Below are positions 1-6,434 of a stretch of DNA of 15,442 bases, piece after piece (position 1 is the first letter of the stretch; each line of letters begins with the position of its first letter). The stretch lies in the NCBI GenBank assembly GCA_016210425.1, contig JACQUE010000240.1, forward strand, positions 1-15,442. Direction: 5' to 3'. The notes beneath the pieces were generated by a model. It made no database searches. It had not been told where the DNA came from and was given only the letters and a program-made list of their open reading frames with translations. A program made the translations under genes and the position numbers. This DNA comes from Chloroflexota bacterium (GTDB taxonomy: Bacteria > Chloroflexota > Dehalococcoidia > JACQUE01).

Positions 1-1
1 C

Positions 2-442
2 AAGAGGGTCACCAATCTGGACATATTCTCCGGCAAGTTTCTGGAGGACCAAGGCGAGGGCGTGCTGACGATGACGATCTTGGGTGGCAGAGGCGGCATG
101 CCGGCTTTCGGCGAGGAGAACGGCGGTCCGCTGGACATCAAGAAGGCTAAGTCGCTCGTCCAGTACCTGCAGTCTTCCGCGGCAGCAGCCGGCGGAGCGG
201 GCGGCGCTGACGGCAAGGCGCTATACGCTAAGAACTGTGCTGCCTGCCACGGCGATAGCGGCAAGAGCCTTGCCAACGCCGACCTGGGATCGAAGGACTA
301 CCTGGCCAAGCGGGGCGATGTAGGGCTCATGGAGGCAATACTTAAGGGCAAGGGCGGAATGCCGGCGCTAGGTGGTTCGGTTTCGCAGGGGGACGCTCAG
401 GCGATAGTGGACTATCTGAAGAAGGCGGCTGGCGGGCAGTAG
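2..442 (+). CDS. Cytochrome c with two haem domains (5' end outside window)
   Basis: This frame is open from the first bases of the window, so the gene starts upstream and only about 146 C-terminal residues are seen. The visible part covers the end of one cytochrome c domain and a complete second one. The first domain ends with a GGMPAFG stretch whose Met (codon 98-100) is the probable sixth haem ligand. An Ala/Gly-rich linker follows, then a CAACH haem-attachment motif (codons 236-250), and a second GGMPALG stretch with its Met at 359-361. The duplication resembles dihaem class I cytochromes such as the c4 type, or a cytochrome subunit of an oxidase or other quinol-oxidising complex. The CXXCH motif of the first domain would lie outside the window. 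Function is predicted to be electron transfer outside the cytoplasmic membrane; the partner is unknown. The downstream cytochrome gene begins 20 nt after the stop, suggesting cotranscription. Confidence 0.9.
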   Translation, partial: KRVTNLDIFSGKFLEDQGEGVLTMTILGGRGGMPAFGEENGGPLDIKKAKSLVQYLQSSAAAAGGAGGADGKALYAKNCAACHGDSGKSLANADLGSKDYLAKRGDVGLMEAILKGKGGMPALGGSVSQGDAQAIVDYLKKAAGGQ

Positions 443-462
443 GATGGGTAAGGGCGGTAGTT

Positions 463-876
463 ATGAGGCTCCCCAGGGTACCGGCGGTCGTAGGCTTGCT
501 TCTTGTGGCGCTGCTGCTGGCCTGCAGCAGGCAAAGTGACGATGAAGTGCGAACGTCAACCGATGTGCCGGTGACCGCCAGCTATATCGTGACCCGGCCG
601 CCCAGCTACAGCAAGGACATACAGCCTCTCTTCGACCGCTACTGCGTAAAGTGCCACGGTGCGAAGCGGGCCGAGAAGGGGCTCAGGCTCGATAGCTACC
701 AGCATACTATGGCTGGCAGCAAGTATGGAACCGTAATCATCCCCTACTCGTCTGCCGTTAGCCTGCTTCTTGGCGGTCTGGAGCGCGACATAATGCCGCC
801 GGGAAAGGCCAAGCTCCTGCCCAACGAGATCAAGAACGTGATGTTTTGGATCGACGGAGGAGCGCCGGATAACTAG
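463..876 (+). CDS. Monohaem cytochrome c lipoprotein, planctomycete-type (PSCyt1-like) domain
   Basis: The 137-residue protein begins with a basic N-terminus and a hydrophobic stretch ending in a lipobox, LLAC with Cys21, so it is predicted to be a lipid-anchored extracytoplasmic protein. A single haem-binding motif CVKCH lies at residues 61-65 within DIQPLFDRYCVKCHG. It is followed by KGLRLDSY and, near the C-terminus, MPPGKAKLL...WIDGGAP. This pattern (PLF..C..CHG, LRLD, MPP, WI..GAP) is typical of the PSCyt1-like, planctomycete-type cytochrome c domain. Met111 in MPP is the likely axial ligand. It lies 20 nt downstream of the dihaem cytochrome gene, so the two probably work in the same electron-transfer chain. 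The ATG was chosen because it gives a complete signal peptide; another ATG at 444 is out of frame. The specific redox partner cannot be told from the sequence. Confidence 0.88.
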   Translation: MRLPRVPAVVGLLLVALLLACSRQSDDEVRTSTDVPVTASYIVTRPPSYSKDIQPLFDRYCVKCHGAKRAEKGLRLDSYQHTMAGSKYGTVIIPYSSAVSLLLGGLERDIMPPGKAKLLPNEIKNVMFWIDGGAPDN

Positions 877-920
877 GGTGCGATGCGGCCAAGAAGCCGC
901 TGCAACAATAACGTCTGTGA

Positions 921-925
921 GGAGG
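921..925 (+). promoter_or_regulatory. Strong Shine-Dalgarno for the 61-residue ORF
   Basis: GGAGG lies 7 nt upstream of the GTG at 933. It decides in favour of that GTG over the in-frame ATG at 948 and is the main evidence that the small ORF is translated. Confidence 0.7.
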
Positions 926-932
926 AAGGGTA

Positions 933-1118
933 GTGATAGACACGATCATGTCGGGGATTGTGCAAGGGGTTTACTCGATCCAGGTGTTCGTCGATGGCAT
1001 GTCGCCCTGGTGGGCGGTCATCGGCCTGCCGGCCATTGTTATCGTCCTGGGTGGGATCGTAACCTTCGCCGCCAAAGTCATCGACGGCTTTGTAGCCCGC
1101 AGAAGGTACAGCAGATAG
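933..1118 (+). CDS. Small single-pass membrane protein, unknown function
   Basis: This 61-residue ORF starts with GTG behind a GGAGG ribosome-binding site. Residues about 26-48 (from WWAVIGLPAIVIVLGG onwards) form one clear membrane segment. A short amphipathic N-terminus precedes it and a basic tail (VARRRYSR) follows, which by the positive-inside rule would place the C-terminus in the cytoplasm. I do not recognise a family. It lies 56 nt after the cytochrome lipoprotein gene and before the probable terminator, so it looks like the last gene of the cytochrome transcription unit. It could be a small accessory subunit of a respiratory complex, but that rests only on position and size. The in-frame ATG at 948 is an alternative start lacking the well-placed Shine-Dalgarno. 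Confidence 0.65.
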   Translation: MIDTIMSGIVQGVYSIQVFVDGMSPWWAVIGLPAIVIVLGGIVTFAAKVIDGFVARRRYSR

Positions 1119-1151
1119 TCCCCTCCTAGACTGCTTCAAAGACCCTTCGGT

Positions 1152-1189
1152 AACTCGGCCACGGGGAGCCTAGTGGCCCGAGGTTGTTT
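1152..1189 (+). terminator. Probable intrinsic terminator of the cytochrome gene group
   Basis: Arms at about 1152-1162 and 1173-1185 (CTCGGCCAC against GTGGCCCGAG, with flanking AA/TT pairing) form a GC-rich stem with one or two bulged bases and a 10-nt loop. A short T-rich stretch (GTTGTTT) follows. The stem is convincing and the U tract is weak. Position between the cytochrome genes and the dcw promoter fits termination. Confidence 0.5.
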
Positions 1190-1201
1190 GCGCCGTCCGC
1201 C

Positions 1202-1227
1202 GGTTGCCAGTAGCCACCTCTTTTTTT
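1202..1227 (+). terminator. Weak hairpin followed by a T7 run, possible second terminator
   Basis: GGTTGC (1202-1207) and GCCACC (1213-1218) can pair with one mismatch around a 5-nt loop. Seven consecutive T follow at 1221-1227. The T run is a good release signal but the stem is poor, so this may be a backup to the stronger stem just upstream. Confidence 0.35.
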
Positions 1228-1303
1228 GAGTCTTCTACTCTACTGGCCTGCCTCTTACAGCAATCTTCCCGCACAATCTTCTGATGTGAATTCTCGAATA
1301 GTA

Positions 1304-1331
1304 TTGACATTCGGGGTGGAAGTGTTACTAT
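1304..1331 (+). promoter_or_regulatory. Sigma70-type promoter of the dcw operon
   Basis: A consensus -35 box TTGACA (1304-1309) is separated by 16 nt from a -10 box TACTAT (1326-1331). Transcription would start near 1338, just ahead of the MraZ repeat array and about 58 nt before the mraZ ATG. No comparable promoter is obvious at later junctions, so this probably drives the whole operon. Confidence 0.7.
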
Positions 1332-1341
1332 TAGGCGTGAA

Positions 1342-1375
1342 GTGGGGAATTGTGGTGAATTGTGGGCATTATGGG
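1342..1375 (+). promoter_or_regulatory. MraZ operator: tandem TGGG/TGGT repeats at 10-bp spacing
   Basis: TGGG occurs at 1343 and 1363, TGGT at 1353, and TGGG again at 1372 (9-bp step). The first two units, GTGGGGAATT and GTGGTGAATT, are 9/10 identical tandem copies. MraZ proteins are known to bind TGGG-type direct repeats one helical turn apart in the leader of their own operon, and mraZ begins 20 nt downstream. The repeats lie at about +5 to +38 of the predicted transcript, a position suited to repression of transcription. Confidence 0.75.
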
Positions 1376-1395
1376 AGCCACGGGGTGTCTGGGAC

Positions 1396-1824
1396 ATGTT
1401 TCTGGGTGAATACGAATACAACATAGACCAGAAGGGGCGCGTCGCCATCCCGGCACGTTTTAGGGACGAGTTCCGGGGCGGGCTCGTTGTTGCGCGCGGC
1501 TACGACCGATGCATCGTCGTCTACCCCTTGCCCGAGTGGCAGAGGATGGCCGACAAGATAACCTCGCTTCCTCTAACGCGGCAGACCTCCCGTCGCCTCA
1601 GCCGGGCCACCTTCGCCAGCGCCTACAACCTTGAGCTTGACCGCCAGGGCCGCGTGATTATCCCTGCCTCCCTGCGTGATTATGCGGGTATTAGGGATAG
1701 TGCCGTTATTGTTGGCGTCCACAATTGTCTGGAGATATGGGATAAGGACCTCTGGGCGGCCGAGAAGTCGATCATGACGGAGCAGGCCGCGGAGATAGCA
1801 GAGGCAGCAGAGGTGGCCCTGTGA
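1396..1824 (+). CDS. mraZ: MraZ, transcriptional regulator of the dcw operon
   Basis: The product is 142 residues, the usual MraZ length. It begins [20 protein letters not shown], the characteristic MraZ N-terminus. It contains two SpoVT-AbrB-like DNA-binding halves, each with a DxKGR/DRQGR...IPA.xR signature (first near residues 10-24, second in [19 protein letters not shown]). MraZ forms ring-shaped oligomers that bind repeated TGGG sites and regulates the dcw operon, and such repeats lie immediately upstream. The reading frame is open back to a GTG at 1342, but that extension lies inside the operator and has no MraZ-like sequence, so ATG 1396 is chosen. Its ribosome-binding site is weak (GGGG at 1382-1385), which may keep the regulator at low level. 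The stop overlaps the GTG start of rsmH. Confidence 0.95.
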   Translation: MFLGEYEYNIDQKGRVAIPARFRDEFRGGLVVARGYDRCIVVYPLPEWQRMADKITSLPLTRQTSRRLSRATFASAYNLELDRQGRVIIPASLRDYAGIRDSAVIVGVHNCLEIWDKDLWAAEKSIMTEQAAEIAEAAEVAL

Positions 1825-2759
1825 GGCTAATGGTGGAATACTCAAACCACGTGCCGGTCCTCCTGGACGAGGTTGTGGCGGGCCTGGACGTCATCCCCGG
1901 AGGCCGTTACATCGACTGCACGGTGGGGGCTGGTGGTCATGCCGAAGCCATTCTTGAGGCGAGCGCTCCGGGTGGCCAGCTCCTGGGCATCGACGCCGAT
2001 CCGCACGCCGTCTCCGTTACCTCTGCCCGGCTGCGTCCCTATGGCTCCTCTGTCCTGCTGGTCAACGACAACTTCCGCAACCTGGAGGCCATCTGCACCC
2101 GCTACTCCTTCTACCCCGTGCACGGCGTCCTCTTTGATCTCGGCATCTCCTCTCTGCAGCTTGCCGGAGAGGGGCGCGGCTTCAGCTTCCGGGCCGAAGA
2201 GCCTCTGGACATGCGCTTCAGCCCCGACCAGCGCCTCACGGCGGCCGATATCGTCAACACCTACTTTGAGGAGGACCTGGCCGAGATATTGCGCTCTTAT
2301 GGGGAGGAGCCCCATAACCGCCGCATCGCCAGGGAGATAGTGGCGCATCGGCCGCTGCTGACGGCCCGCGAGCTGGCCCAGCTCATTGAGAGGATGAGCG
2401 GTGGAGGACGGCGCGGCCGCATCCATCCGGCGACGCGCACCTTTATGGCCCTGCGCATCGCTGTCAACGAGGAGCTGGAGAGCCTGAAATCGGCGTTGGA
2501 GCAGGCAACGAGGCTGCTGGGCAAGGGCGGAAGACTTGCCGTCATCAGCTTCCATTCATTGGAGGATAGGGTAGTGAAGGCATTTATGCATGAGGAATCC
2601 CGTGAGTGCATCTGCCCGCCGGGTGTGCCGGTCTGCATCTGCGGGCATCAGGCGACGCTGCGGCTGATCAGCCGCAAGGCGATCATGCCCAGCGCCGAGG
2701 AGACCGAGCGCAACCCGCGCAGCCGCAGCGCGCGACTGAGGGTGGCCGAGAGGATATAG
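1821..2759 (+). CDS. rsmH: 16S rRNA (cytosine-1402-N4)-methyltransferase RsmH
   Basis: The product is 312 residues, a normal RsmH (MraW) length. It opens with [10 protein letters not shown] and has the SAM-binding motif GAGGH at residues 36-40, then GIDADPHAV. Family signatures follow: DLGISSLQL, a GRGFSF...PLDMRFSP block, [30 protein letters not shown] and the C-terminal [11 protein letters not shown] Cys-rich stretch ([13 protein letters not shown]) near the C-terminus is common in the family. RsmH methylates N4 of C1402 in 16S rRNA in the decoding centre. The GTG start at 1821 overlaps the mraZ stop by 4 nt and has GAGG 7 nt upstream. An ATG at 1830 in the same frame is a reasonable alternative and would shorten the protein by three residues. 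Confidence 0.96.
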   Translation: MRLMVEYSNHVPVLLDEVVAGLDVIPGGRYIDCTVGAGGHAEAILEASAPGGQLLGIDADPHAVSVTSARLRPYGSSVLLVNDNFRNLEAICTRYSFYPVHGVLFDLGISSLQLAGEGRGFSFRAEEPLDMRFSPDQRLTAADIVNTYFEEDLAEILRSYGEEPHNRRIAREIVAHRPLLTARELAQLIERMSGGGRRGRIHPATRTFMALRIAVNEELESLKSALEQATRLLGKGGRLAVISFHSLEDRVVKAFMHEESRECICPPGVPVCICGHQATLRLISRKAIMPSAEETERNPRSRSARLRVAERI

Positions 2760-3239
2760 ATGCCCGGCGGGGCGGCCCAGCGTCTGGTCGGGGCAGCAGG
2801 GTGTGAGATGGACATCGCGGCGTCGAAAGAGAGGGCTCAAGAGCTGGCAGGTCATGGTGACCTGTTGGCCTTCTTGCCGCTGATAATGGCCATCGTCAGC
2901 CTGGCTAGCCTGCTCTTGCTGGTCCAGACCAGCCGGGTCGCCACCGCCGGCTACGATATCCGCCGTTTGGAGCAACTCCGCGAGAGTTGGAGGCAGCGGA
3001 ACTACGAACTGGATGTGGAGGTGTCCAGGCTGCAATCTCTGGAGCGGGTGGAGACGGAGGCCAGAAGCAGATTTCACATGGTTGAGCCATCCGGTTACGT
3101 GTACGTGGCGGTGGATACCCCGCCGCCGGTACGTGCGGAGGTTGCTCCTGAAACCACCGGTTGGGATGAAAGCGAGCCAAGCGTGAAGATATCTAAACAC
3201 TGGTGGGAAGCCTTTTTCCGGCCTATATTCTCTCGGTAA
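2760..3239 (+). CDS. ftsL: FtsL-like septum protein (bitopic, coiled coil)
   Basis: This 159-residue protein has a cytoplasmic N-terminus of about 35 residues and one membrane segment (about 35-57, LLAFLPLIMAIVSLASLLLL). A predicted coiled coil follows (about 64-104, IRRLEQLRESWRQRN.EL..EVSRLQSLERVE.EAR), then MVEPSGYVYVAVD and a Pro/Glu-rich tail. The layout matches FtsL/DivIC-type proteins, which bridge FtsQ-type proteins and the FtsW-FtsI synthase at the division site. FtsL sequences are poorly conserved, so the name rests mainly on topology and on position between rsmH and ftsI, the standard location. The ATG follows the rsmH stop with no gap and has GAGAGGA 5 nt upstream. The unusual extra is the C-terminal 40 residues, ending in a Trp/Phe-rich segment (HWWEAFFRPIF) that could contact the membrane. 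Confidence 0.8.
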   Translation: MPGGAAQRLVGAAGCEMDIAASKERAQELAGHGDLLAFLPLIMAIVSLASLLLLVQTSRVATAGYDIRRLEQLRESWRQRNYELDVEVSRLQSLERVETEARSRFHMVEPSGYVYVAVDTPPPVRAEVAPETTGWDESEPSVKISKHWWEAFFRPIFSR

Positions 3240-3263
3240 CATAAAGTAGGTAGATACACCGGC

Positions 3264-3286
3264 GGGGAGACTCCCCCGAGCTTCGG
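3264..3286 (+). other. Two adjacent short hairpins in the ftsL-ftsI gap
   Basis: GGGGA/TCCCC (3264-3276) and CCGA/TCGG (3276-3286) are small stem-loops in the 56-nt gap, the longest junction in the operon. They end 9 nt before the ftsI ATG and lack a T run, so a terminator is unlikely. They could stabilise an mRNA end or influence ftsI translation. Confidence 0.35.
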
Positions 3287-3295
3287 CGGTGACGG

Positions 3296-5053
3296 ATGTC
3301 AAGGTTAGCGGGCATAGGCGGTTGGAGGGTTGGCGTGGTGATGATGTTGCTTGCCAGTTCCACGCTGGCGCTGGTCGCACGTCTTGCTAACCTGCAGATA
3401 ATGCAGCATGACCAGTATGCCGCCCAGGCCCGCAGCGAGCACTGGAGCCGCGACAAGGTGCCGGCGCACCGCGGGGCCATCCGCGATAGGAACGGCTACG
3501 CCTTAGCCATCACCGCCACAACCTACGATCTCTACCTCAAGCCCAAGGTCTCGGGGCCGGTCACTGCCGCCAATACCGCCAAGGCCCTCGCCCCGCTCAT
3601 TGATGTCCCGCCTGAGAAGATCATGGCCACCCTGACAGGGGAGGACAAGGGGAAGGCCCTCGTGGCCGCCAACATCTCTTATGCCACCGGCGAGAAGATA
3701 AGGTCGATGGGATTGCCGGGCGTTGAGGCCGTCGAGAAGGTCCGCCGCTTCTACCCTGAGGGCAACCTCGGCTCGACTCTCATGGGCTTCGTGGGCAAGG
3801 ACGGCAACGGACTGACGGGCGCCGAGGAGAGCCTGGACGGGGACCTGGCGGGCATCGCCGGGCTGCTAGTGTACGAGCGCGATAGTACGGGCGAGCCGAT
3901 ACCCCTCGGCATAAACAGCCTGACGCCGCCTGAGGCCGGGGCCGACGTCTACCTGACCATCGACCGCTACATCCAGCGCCTGGCCGAGAGGGAGCTCGAC
4001 AAGGCGATGGAGAAGCACAAGGCTAGCGGCGGCACCATCATCGTTATGGATCCCAAGACCGGGGAACTCCTGGCTATGGCCAGCCGGCCCGCTTTTGACC
4101 TCACCAAGATCGAGACGGATCTGGCCCAGCTTAATCCGAAAGACTCAAAGCAGGTCGCCCTCTTCCGCAACCGCGCCGTAGCAGACGTCTATGAGCCGGG
4201 CTCGACGTTCAAGATCATCACGATGGCCTCCGCCGTTAACGAGGGGCTGGTCAATGCCAATACGACCTACTATGATGGAGGGCCGGTCAACAAGTATGGC
4301 TGGAATATCGACACGTGGAATGGCAAGCATTTCGGCCAAGAGACGATGACCCAGCTCCTCCAGCACAGTAACAACGTCGGTGCGGTCTGGGTCAGCGACC
4401 GACTGGGGACGGACCGCTTCTACAAATACGTGCGCCTCTTCGGCTTCGGCCAGGCCACAAACGTTGGGCTCGCGGGGGAGGGCCGCGGCCAGGTCCGCTA
4501 TCCCACCGAGGCGGGATGGTACCCCGTCGACTTGGCGGTCAACAGCTTCGGCCAGGGTATAAGCGTGACCCCCTTGCAGATGATCACTGCCGCGTCAGCC
4601 GTTGCCAACGGCGGCAGCCTGATGCAGCCCTACGTCGTCAAGCGTATCGAGGGGCCTAGGGGCACTCGGAGCTTCTCACCGGTGCCGGTGCGGCGCGTCG
4701 TCAGCGAGGCGACGTCGCGAACGCTGCGGGAGATGCTGACGAAGGTGGCGGAGGGCGAGAACACGGTGTTGCCGCTGGCAGCGGTGCCGGGATACAAGGT
4801 GGCAGGCAAGACGGGGACCGCCTCCATACCAGGCCCTGGAGGGTACACGTCGGCGGCGACCATCGCCTCGTTCATAGGCTTCGGCCCGTCGGATAATCCC
4901 AGGTTCATCATCCTGGTCAAGATCGATGAGCCGCAGGACTCGCCCTGGGGTAGCCTGGTCGCTTCGCCCATCTTTAGCTCCATCGCGAAGCAGACATTCG
5001 CCTACCTGCAGATACCGCCCACCGACACGGCCCTGGCCTTGGCCAACAGGTGA
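3296..5053 (+). CDS. ftsI: Class B penicillin-binding protein, septal transpeptidase (FtsI/PBP2 type)
   Basis: The 585-residue protein has an N-terminal membrane anchor (about 10-30) and the RGAIRDRNGYALA entry to the class B dimerisation (pedestal) domain near residue 59. The C-terminal transpeptidase domain has all three active-site motifs: STFK with nucleophile Ser303, SNN at 358-360 and KTGT at 505-508. It lacks C-terminal PASTA repeats and has no glycosyltransferase domain, so it depends on a partner polymerase, most likely the FtsW encoded further down. It crosslinks septal peptidoglycan on the outer face of the membrane and would be a beta-lactam target. Position after the FtsL-like gene supports a division role over an elongation role (PBP2/MrdA). 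murE, which usually comes next, is absent; murF follows after 16 nt. Confidence 0.95.
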   Translation: MSRLAGIGGWRVGVVMMLLASSTLALVARLANLQIMQHDQYAAQARSEHWSRDKVPAHRGAIRDRNGYALAITATTYDLYLKPKVSGPVTAANTAKALAPLIDVPPEKIMATLTGEDKGKALVAANISYATGEKIRSMGLPGVEAVEKVRRFYPEGNLGSTLMGFVGKDGNGLTGAEESLDGDLAGIAGLLVYERDSTGEPIPLGINSLTPPEAGADVYLTIDRYIQRLAERELDKAMEKHKASGGTIIVMDPKTGELLAMASRPAFDLTKIETDLAQLNPKDSKQVALFRNRAVADVYEPGSTFKIITMASAVNEGLVNANTTYYDGGPVNKYGWNIDTWNGKHFGQETMTQLLQHSNNVGAVWVSDRLGTDRFYKYVRLFGFGQATNVGLAGEGRGQVRYPTEAGWYPVDLAVNSFGQGISVTPLQMITAASAVANGGSLMQPYVVKRIEGPRGTRSFSPVPVRRVVSEATSRTLREMLTKVAEGENTVLPLAAVPGYKVAGKTGTASIPGPGGYTSAATIASFIGFGPSDNPRFIILVKIDEPQDSPWGSLVASPIFSSIAKQTFAYLQIPPTDTALALANR

Positions 5054-5058
5054 GGCGC

Positions 5059-5064
5059 GGAGGG
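5059..5064 (+). promoter_or_regulatory. Shine-Dalgarno that fixes the TTG start of murF
   Basis: GGAGGG sits 5 nt upstream of TTG at 5070 (GGAGG with a 6-nt spacer). The murF frame stays open upstream into ftsI, but there is no other plausible start near the conserved N-terminus, so this site is what defines the gene's beginning. Confidence 0.75.
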
Positions 5065-5069
5065 ATACA

Positions 5070-6434
5070 TTGGTCTACGGGGACGTAATTAGAGCCCTGG
5101 GCAGCCATCTGCTGGAGGTACGGGAGCCGCGCGCGGAGAGCGGCGACTTCGGCGAGGTAGTGATCGACACGCGGCGGATGAAGCCAGGCGATCTGTTTGT
5201 AGCCCTGAAGGGCGGGCGTGGCGACGGACACGACTACCTGGGCGCAGCCCTCGCAGCGGGCGCCGGAGCCGCCCTAGCGGAGCGCGTCCCTGATGGCCTC
5301 ACCTGCGCGGCGCCGGTCTTTGTCGTATCCGACTCCCTGAGGGCGTTGCAGGCTCTTGCTGCCTACTGGCGGGACAGGCATCCGGCACGGGTCATCGGCG
5401 TGACGGGCTCTGTGGGCAAGACGAGCGCCAAGGACCTGATCGCGGACCTGCTGGCGACGCGCTACACCGTGCTGCGCAACGAGGGCAACCTCAACAACGA
5501 GATCGGGCTGCCGCTGACGCTCCTCAAGCTGAGCGAGAAGCACGACCGGGCTATCGTCGAGATGGGCATGTACGATCTGGGGGAGATAGCGACCCTCTGC
5601 GTCATAGCGAGACCCAGCATAGGTGTGGTAACGAACATCGGCCCAAGCCACCTGGAGCGCCTCGGCAGTCTGGAGCGCATCGCCCAGGCCAAGGGGGAGC
5701 TGGTGGAAGCCCTTCCTGCTGATGGCTGGGCGGTGCTCAACGGCGACGACGAGCGCGTGCTTGCTCTGGCTGGACGGACGCGGGCGCACGTCATCTTCTA
5801 TGGCCTTGGAACCGACAACGACGTGCGCGCCGAAGACATCGAGAGCTTGGGTCTCGGTGGAGTGCGCTTCACGCTGCGTTCGGAAGGCCTGGCTGTATCC
5901 GTGGAGATGGCCGTGCCGGGGCGGCACAATGTCTATGGAGCCCTGGCCGCGGCAGCCGTCGCCCGGATCGAAGGCCTTTCGCTGGAGGAGATCGGGGCTG
6001 GACTGAGGGGCATCAAGGGTCAGGCCCACCTCATGGTGCTGGCCGGCGTCAACGGCAGCACCATTATCGATGACACGTACAACGCGAGCCCGGTCTCGGC
6101 GAAGGCGGCTCTGGACCTGCTGGCGGAGCTTCCGGGGCGGAAGATCGCCGTCCTTGGAGATATGCTGGAGCTAGGCTCCTACGCGGAGGAGGGACACAGG
6201 GATGTCGGGCGGAGAGCCGCGCAGGTGGCCGATATGCTCGTTGCCGTCGGCGAGTTGGGCCGCATAATCGGTGAGGAGGCGGCGAGCGGGGGACTGGTGA
6301 AGGTCATCTTCGCGGGAACCAATGAAGAAGCAAGTGAATGGCTGCTCTCGGCGCTGGAGTTGGGGGATAAGGTGCTGGTGAAGGGGTCGCGGGGGGTGCG
6401 CATGGAGCAGATAGTAGATAGGATCAAGCGATAA
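5070..6434 (+). CDS. murF: UDP-MurNAc-tripeptide:D-alanyl-D-alanine ligase MurF
   Basis: Starting at TTG 5070 the product is 454 residues, normal for MurF. It adds D-Ala-D-Ala to UDP-MurNAc-tripeptide in the cytoplasm using ATP. Visible signatures are the N-terminal substrate domain (VIDTRRMKPGDLFVALKG), the P-loop TGSVGKTS with Lys117, NEGNLNNEIGLPLTLL, VEMGM, TNIGPSHLERLGS, PGRHNVYGALAAAA, and the MurF-specific DDTYNASPVSAKAAL, then LGDMLELG and a VKGSRGVRMEQI end. The YNASP motif separates it from MurE, which carries DNPR instead, so this is not a displaced MurE. The frame is open upstream to 4926 within ftsI, but that part encodes out-of-frame ftsI shadow and was excluded. The stop overlaps the mraY start by one base (TAATG). 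D-Ala-D-Ala would come from Ddl at the operon's end. Confidence 0.95.
   Translation: MVYGDVIRALGSHLLEVREPRAESGDFGEVVIDTRRMKPGDLFVALKGGRGDGHDYLGAALAAGAGAALAERVPDGLTCAAPVFVVSDSLRALQALAAYWRDRHPARVIGVTGSVGKTSAKDLIADLLATRYTVLRNEGNLNNEIGLPLTLLKLSEKHDRAIVEMGMYDLGEIATLCVIARPSIGVVTNIGPSHLERLGSLERIAQAKGELVEALPADGWAVLNGDDERVLALAGRTRAHVIFYGLGTDNDVRAEDIESLGLGGVRFTLRSEGLAVSVEMAVPGRHNVYGALAAAAVARIEGLSLEEIGAGLRGIKGQAHLMVLAGVNGSTIIDDTYNASPVSAKAALDLLAELPGRKIAVLGDMLELGSYAEEGHRDVGRRAAQVADMLVAVGELGRIIGEEAASGGLVKVIFAGTNEEASEWLLSALELGDKVLVKGSRGVRMEQIVDRIKR

Noticed and set aside
885..900. Hairpin GCGGC/GCCGC after the cytochrome lipoprotein gene as a terminator
   Set aside because: It has only a 5-bp stem without a T run and lies just before a well-formed Shine-Dalgarno, so it is at most a minor mRNA structure.
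873..1139. Antisense open frame across the small membrane protein gene
   Set aside because: Its product is polar and low in complexity, and the + strand has a strong Shine-Dalgarno and a clear membrane segment.
1342..1395. N-terminal extension of mraZ from GTG 1342
   Set aside because: It would start inside the operator, a few bases from the predicted transcript start, and encodes nothing MraZ-like; MFLGEYEY at 1396 is the family's usual beginning.
1842..2555. Antisense open frame (237 codons) opposite rsmH
   Set aside because: It is a shadow of a clearly functional gene, with no Shine-Dalgarno or recognisable domain.
4926..5069. Upstream extension of the murF frame
   Set aside because: It lies inside ftsI in another frame, gives low-complexity Arg/Pro/Ser-rich sequence, and the conserved MurF N-terminus starts at the TTG with its own Shine-Dalgarno.
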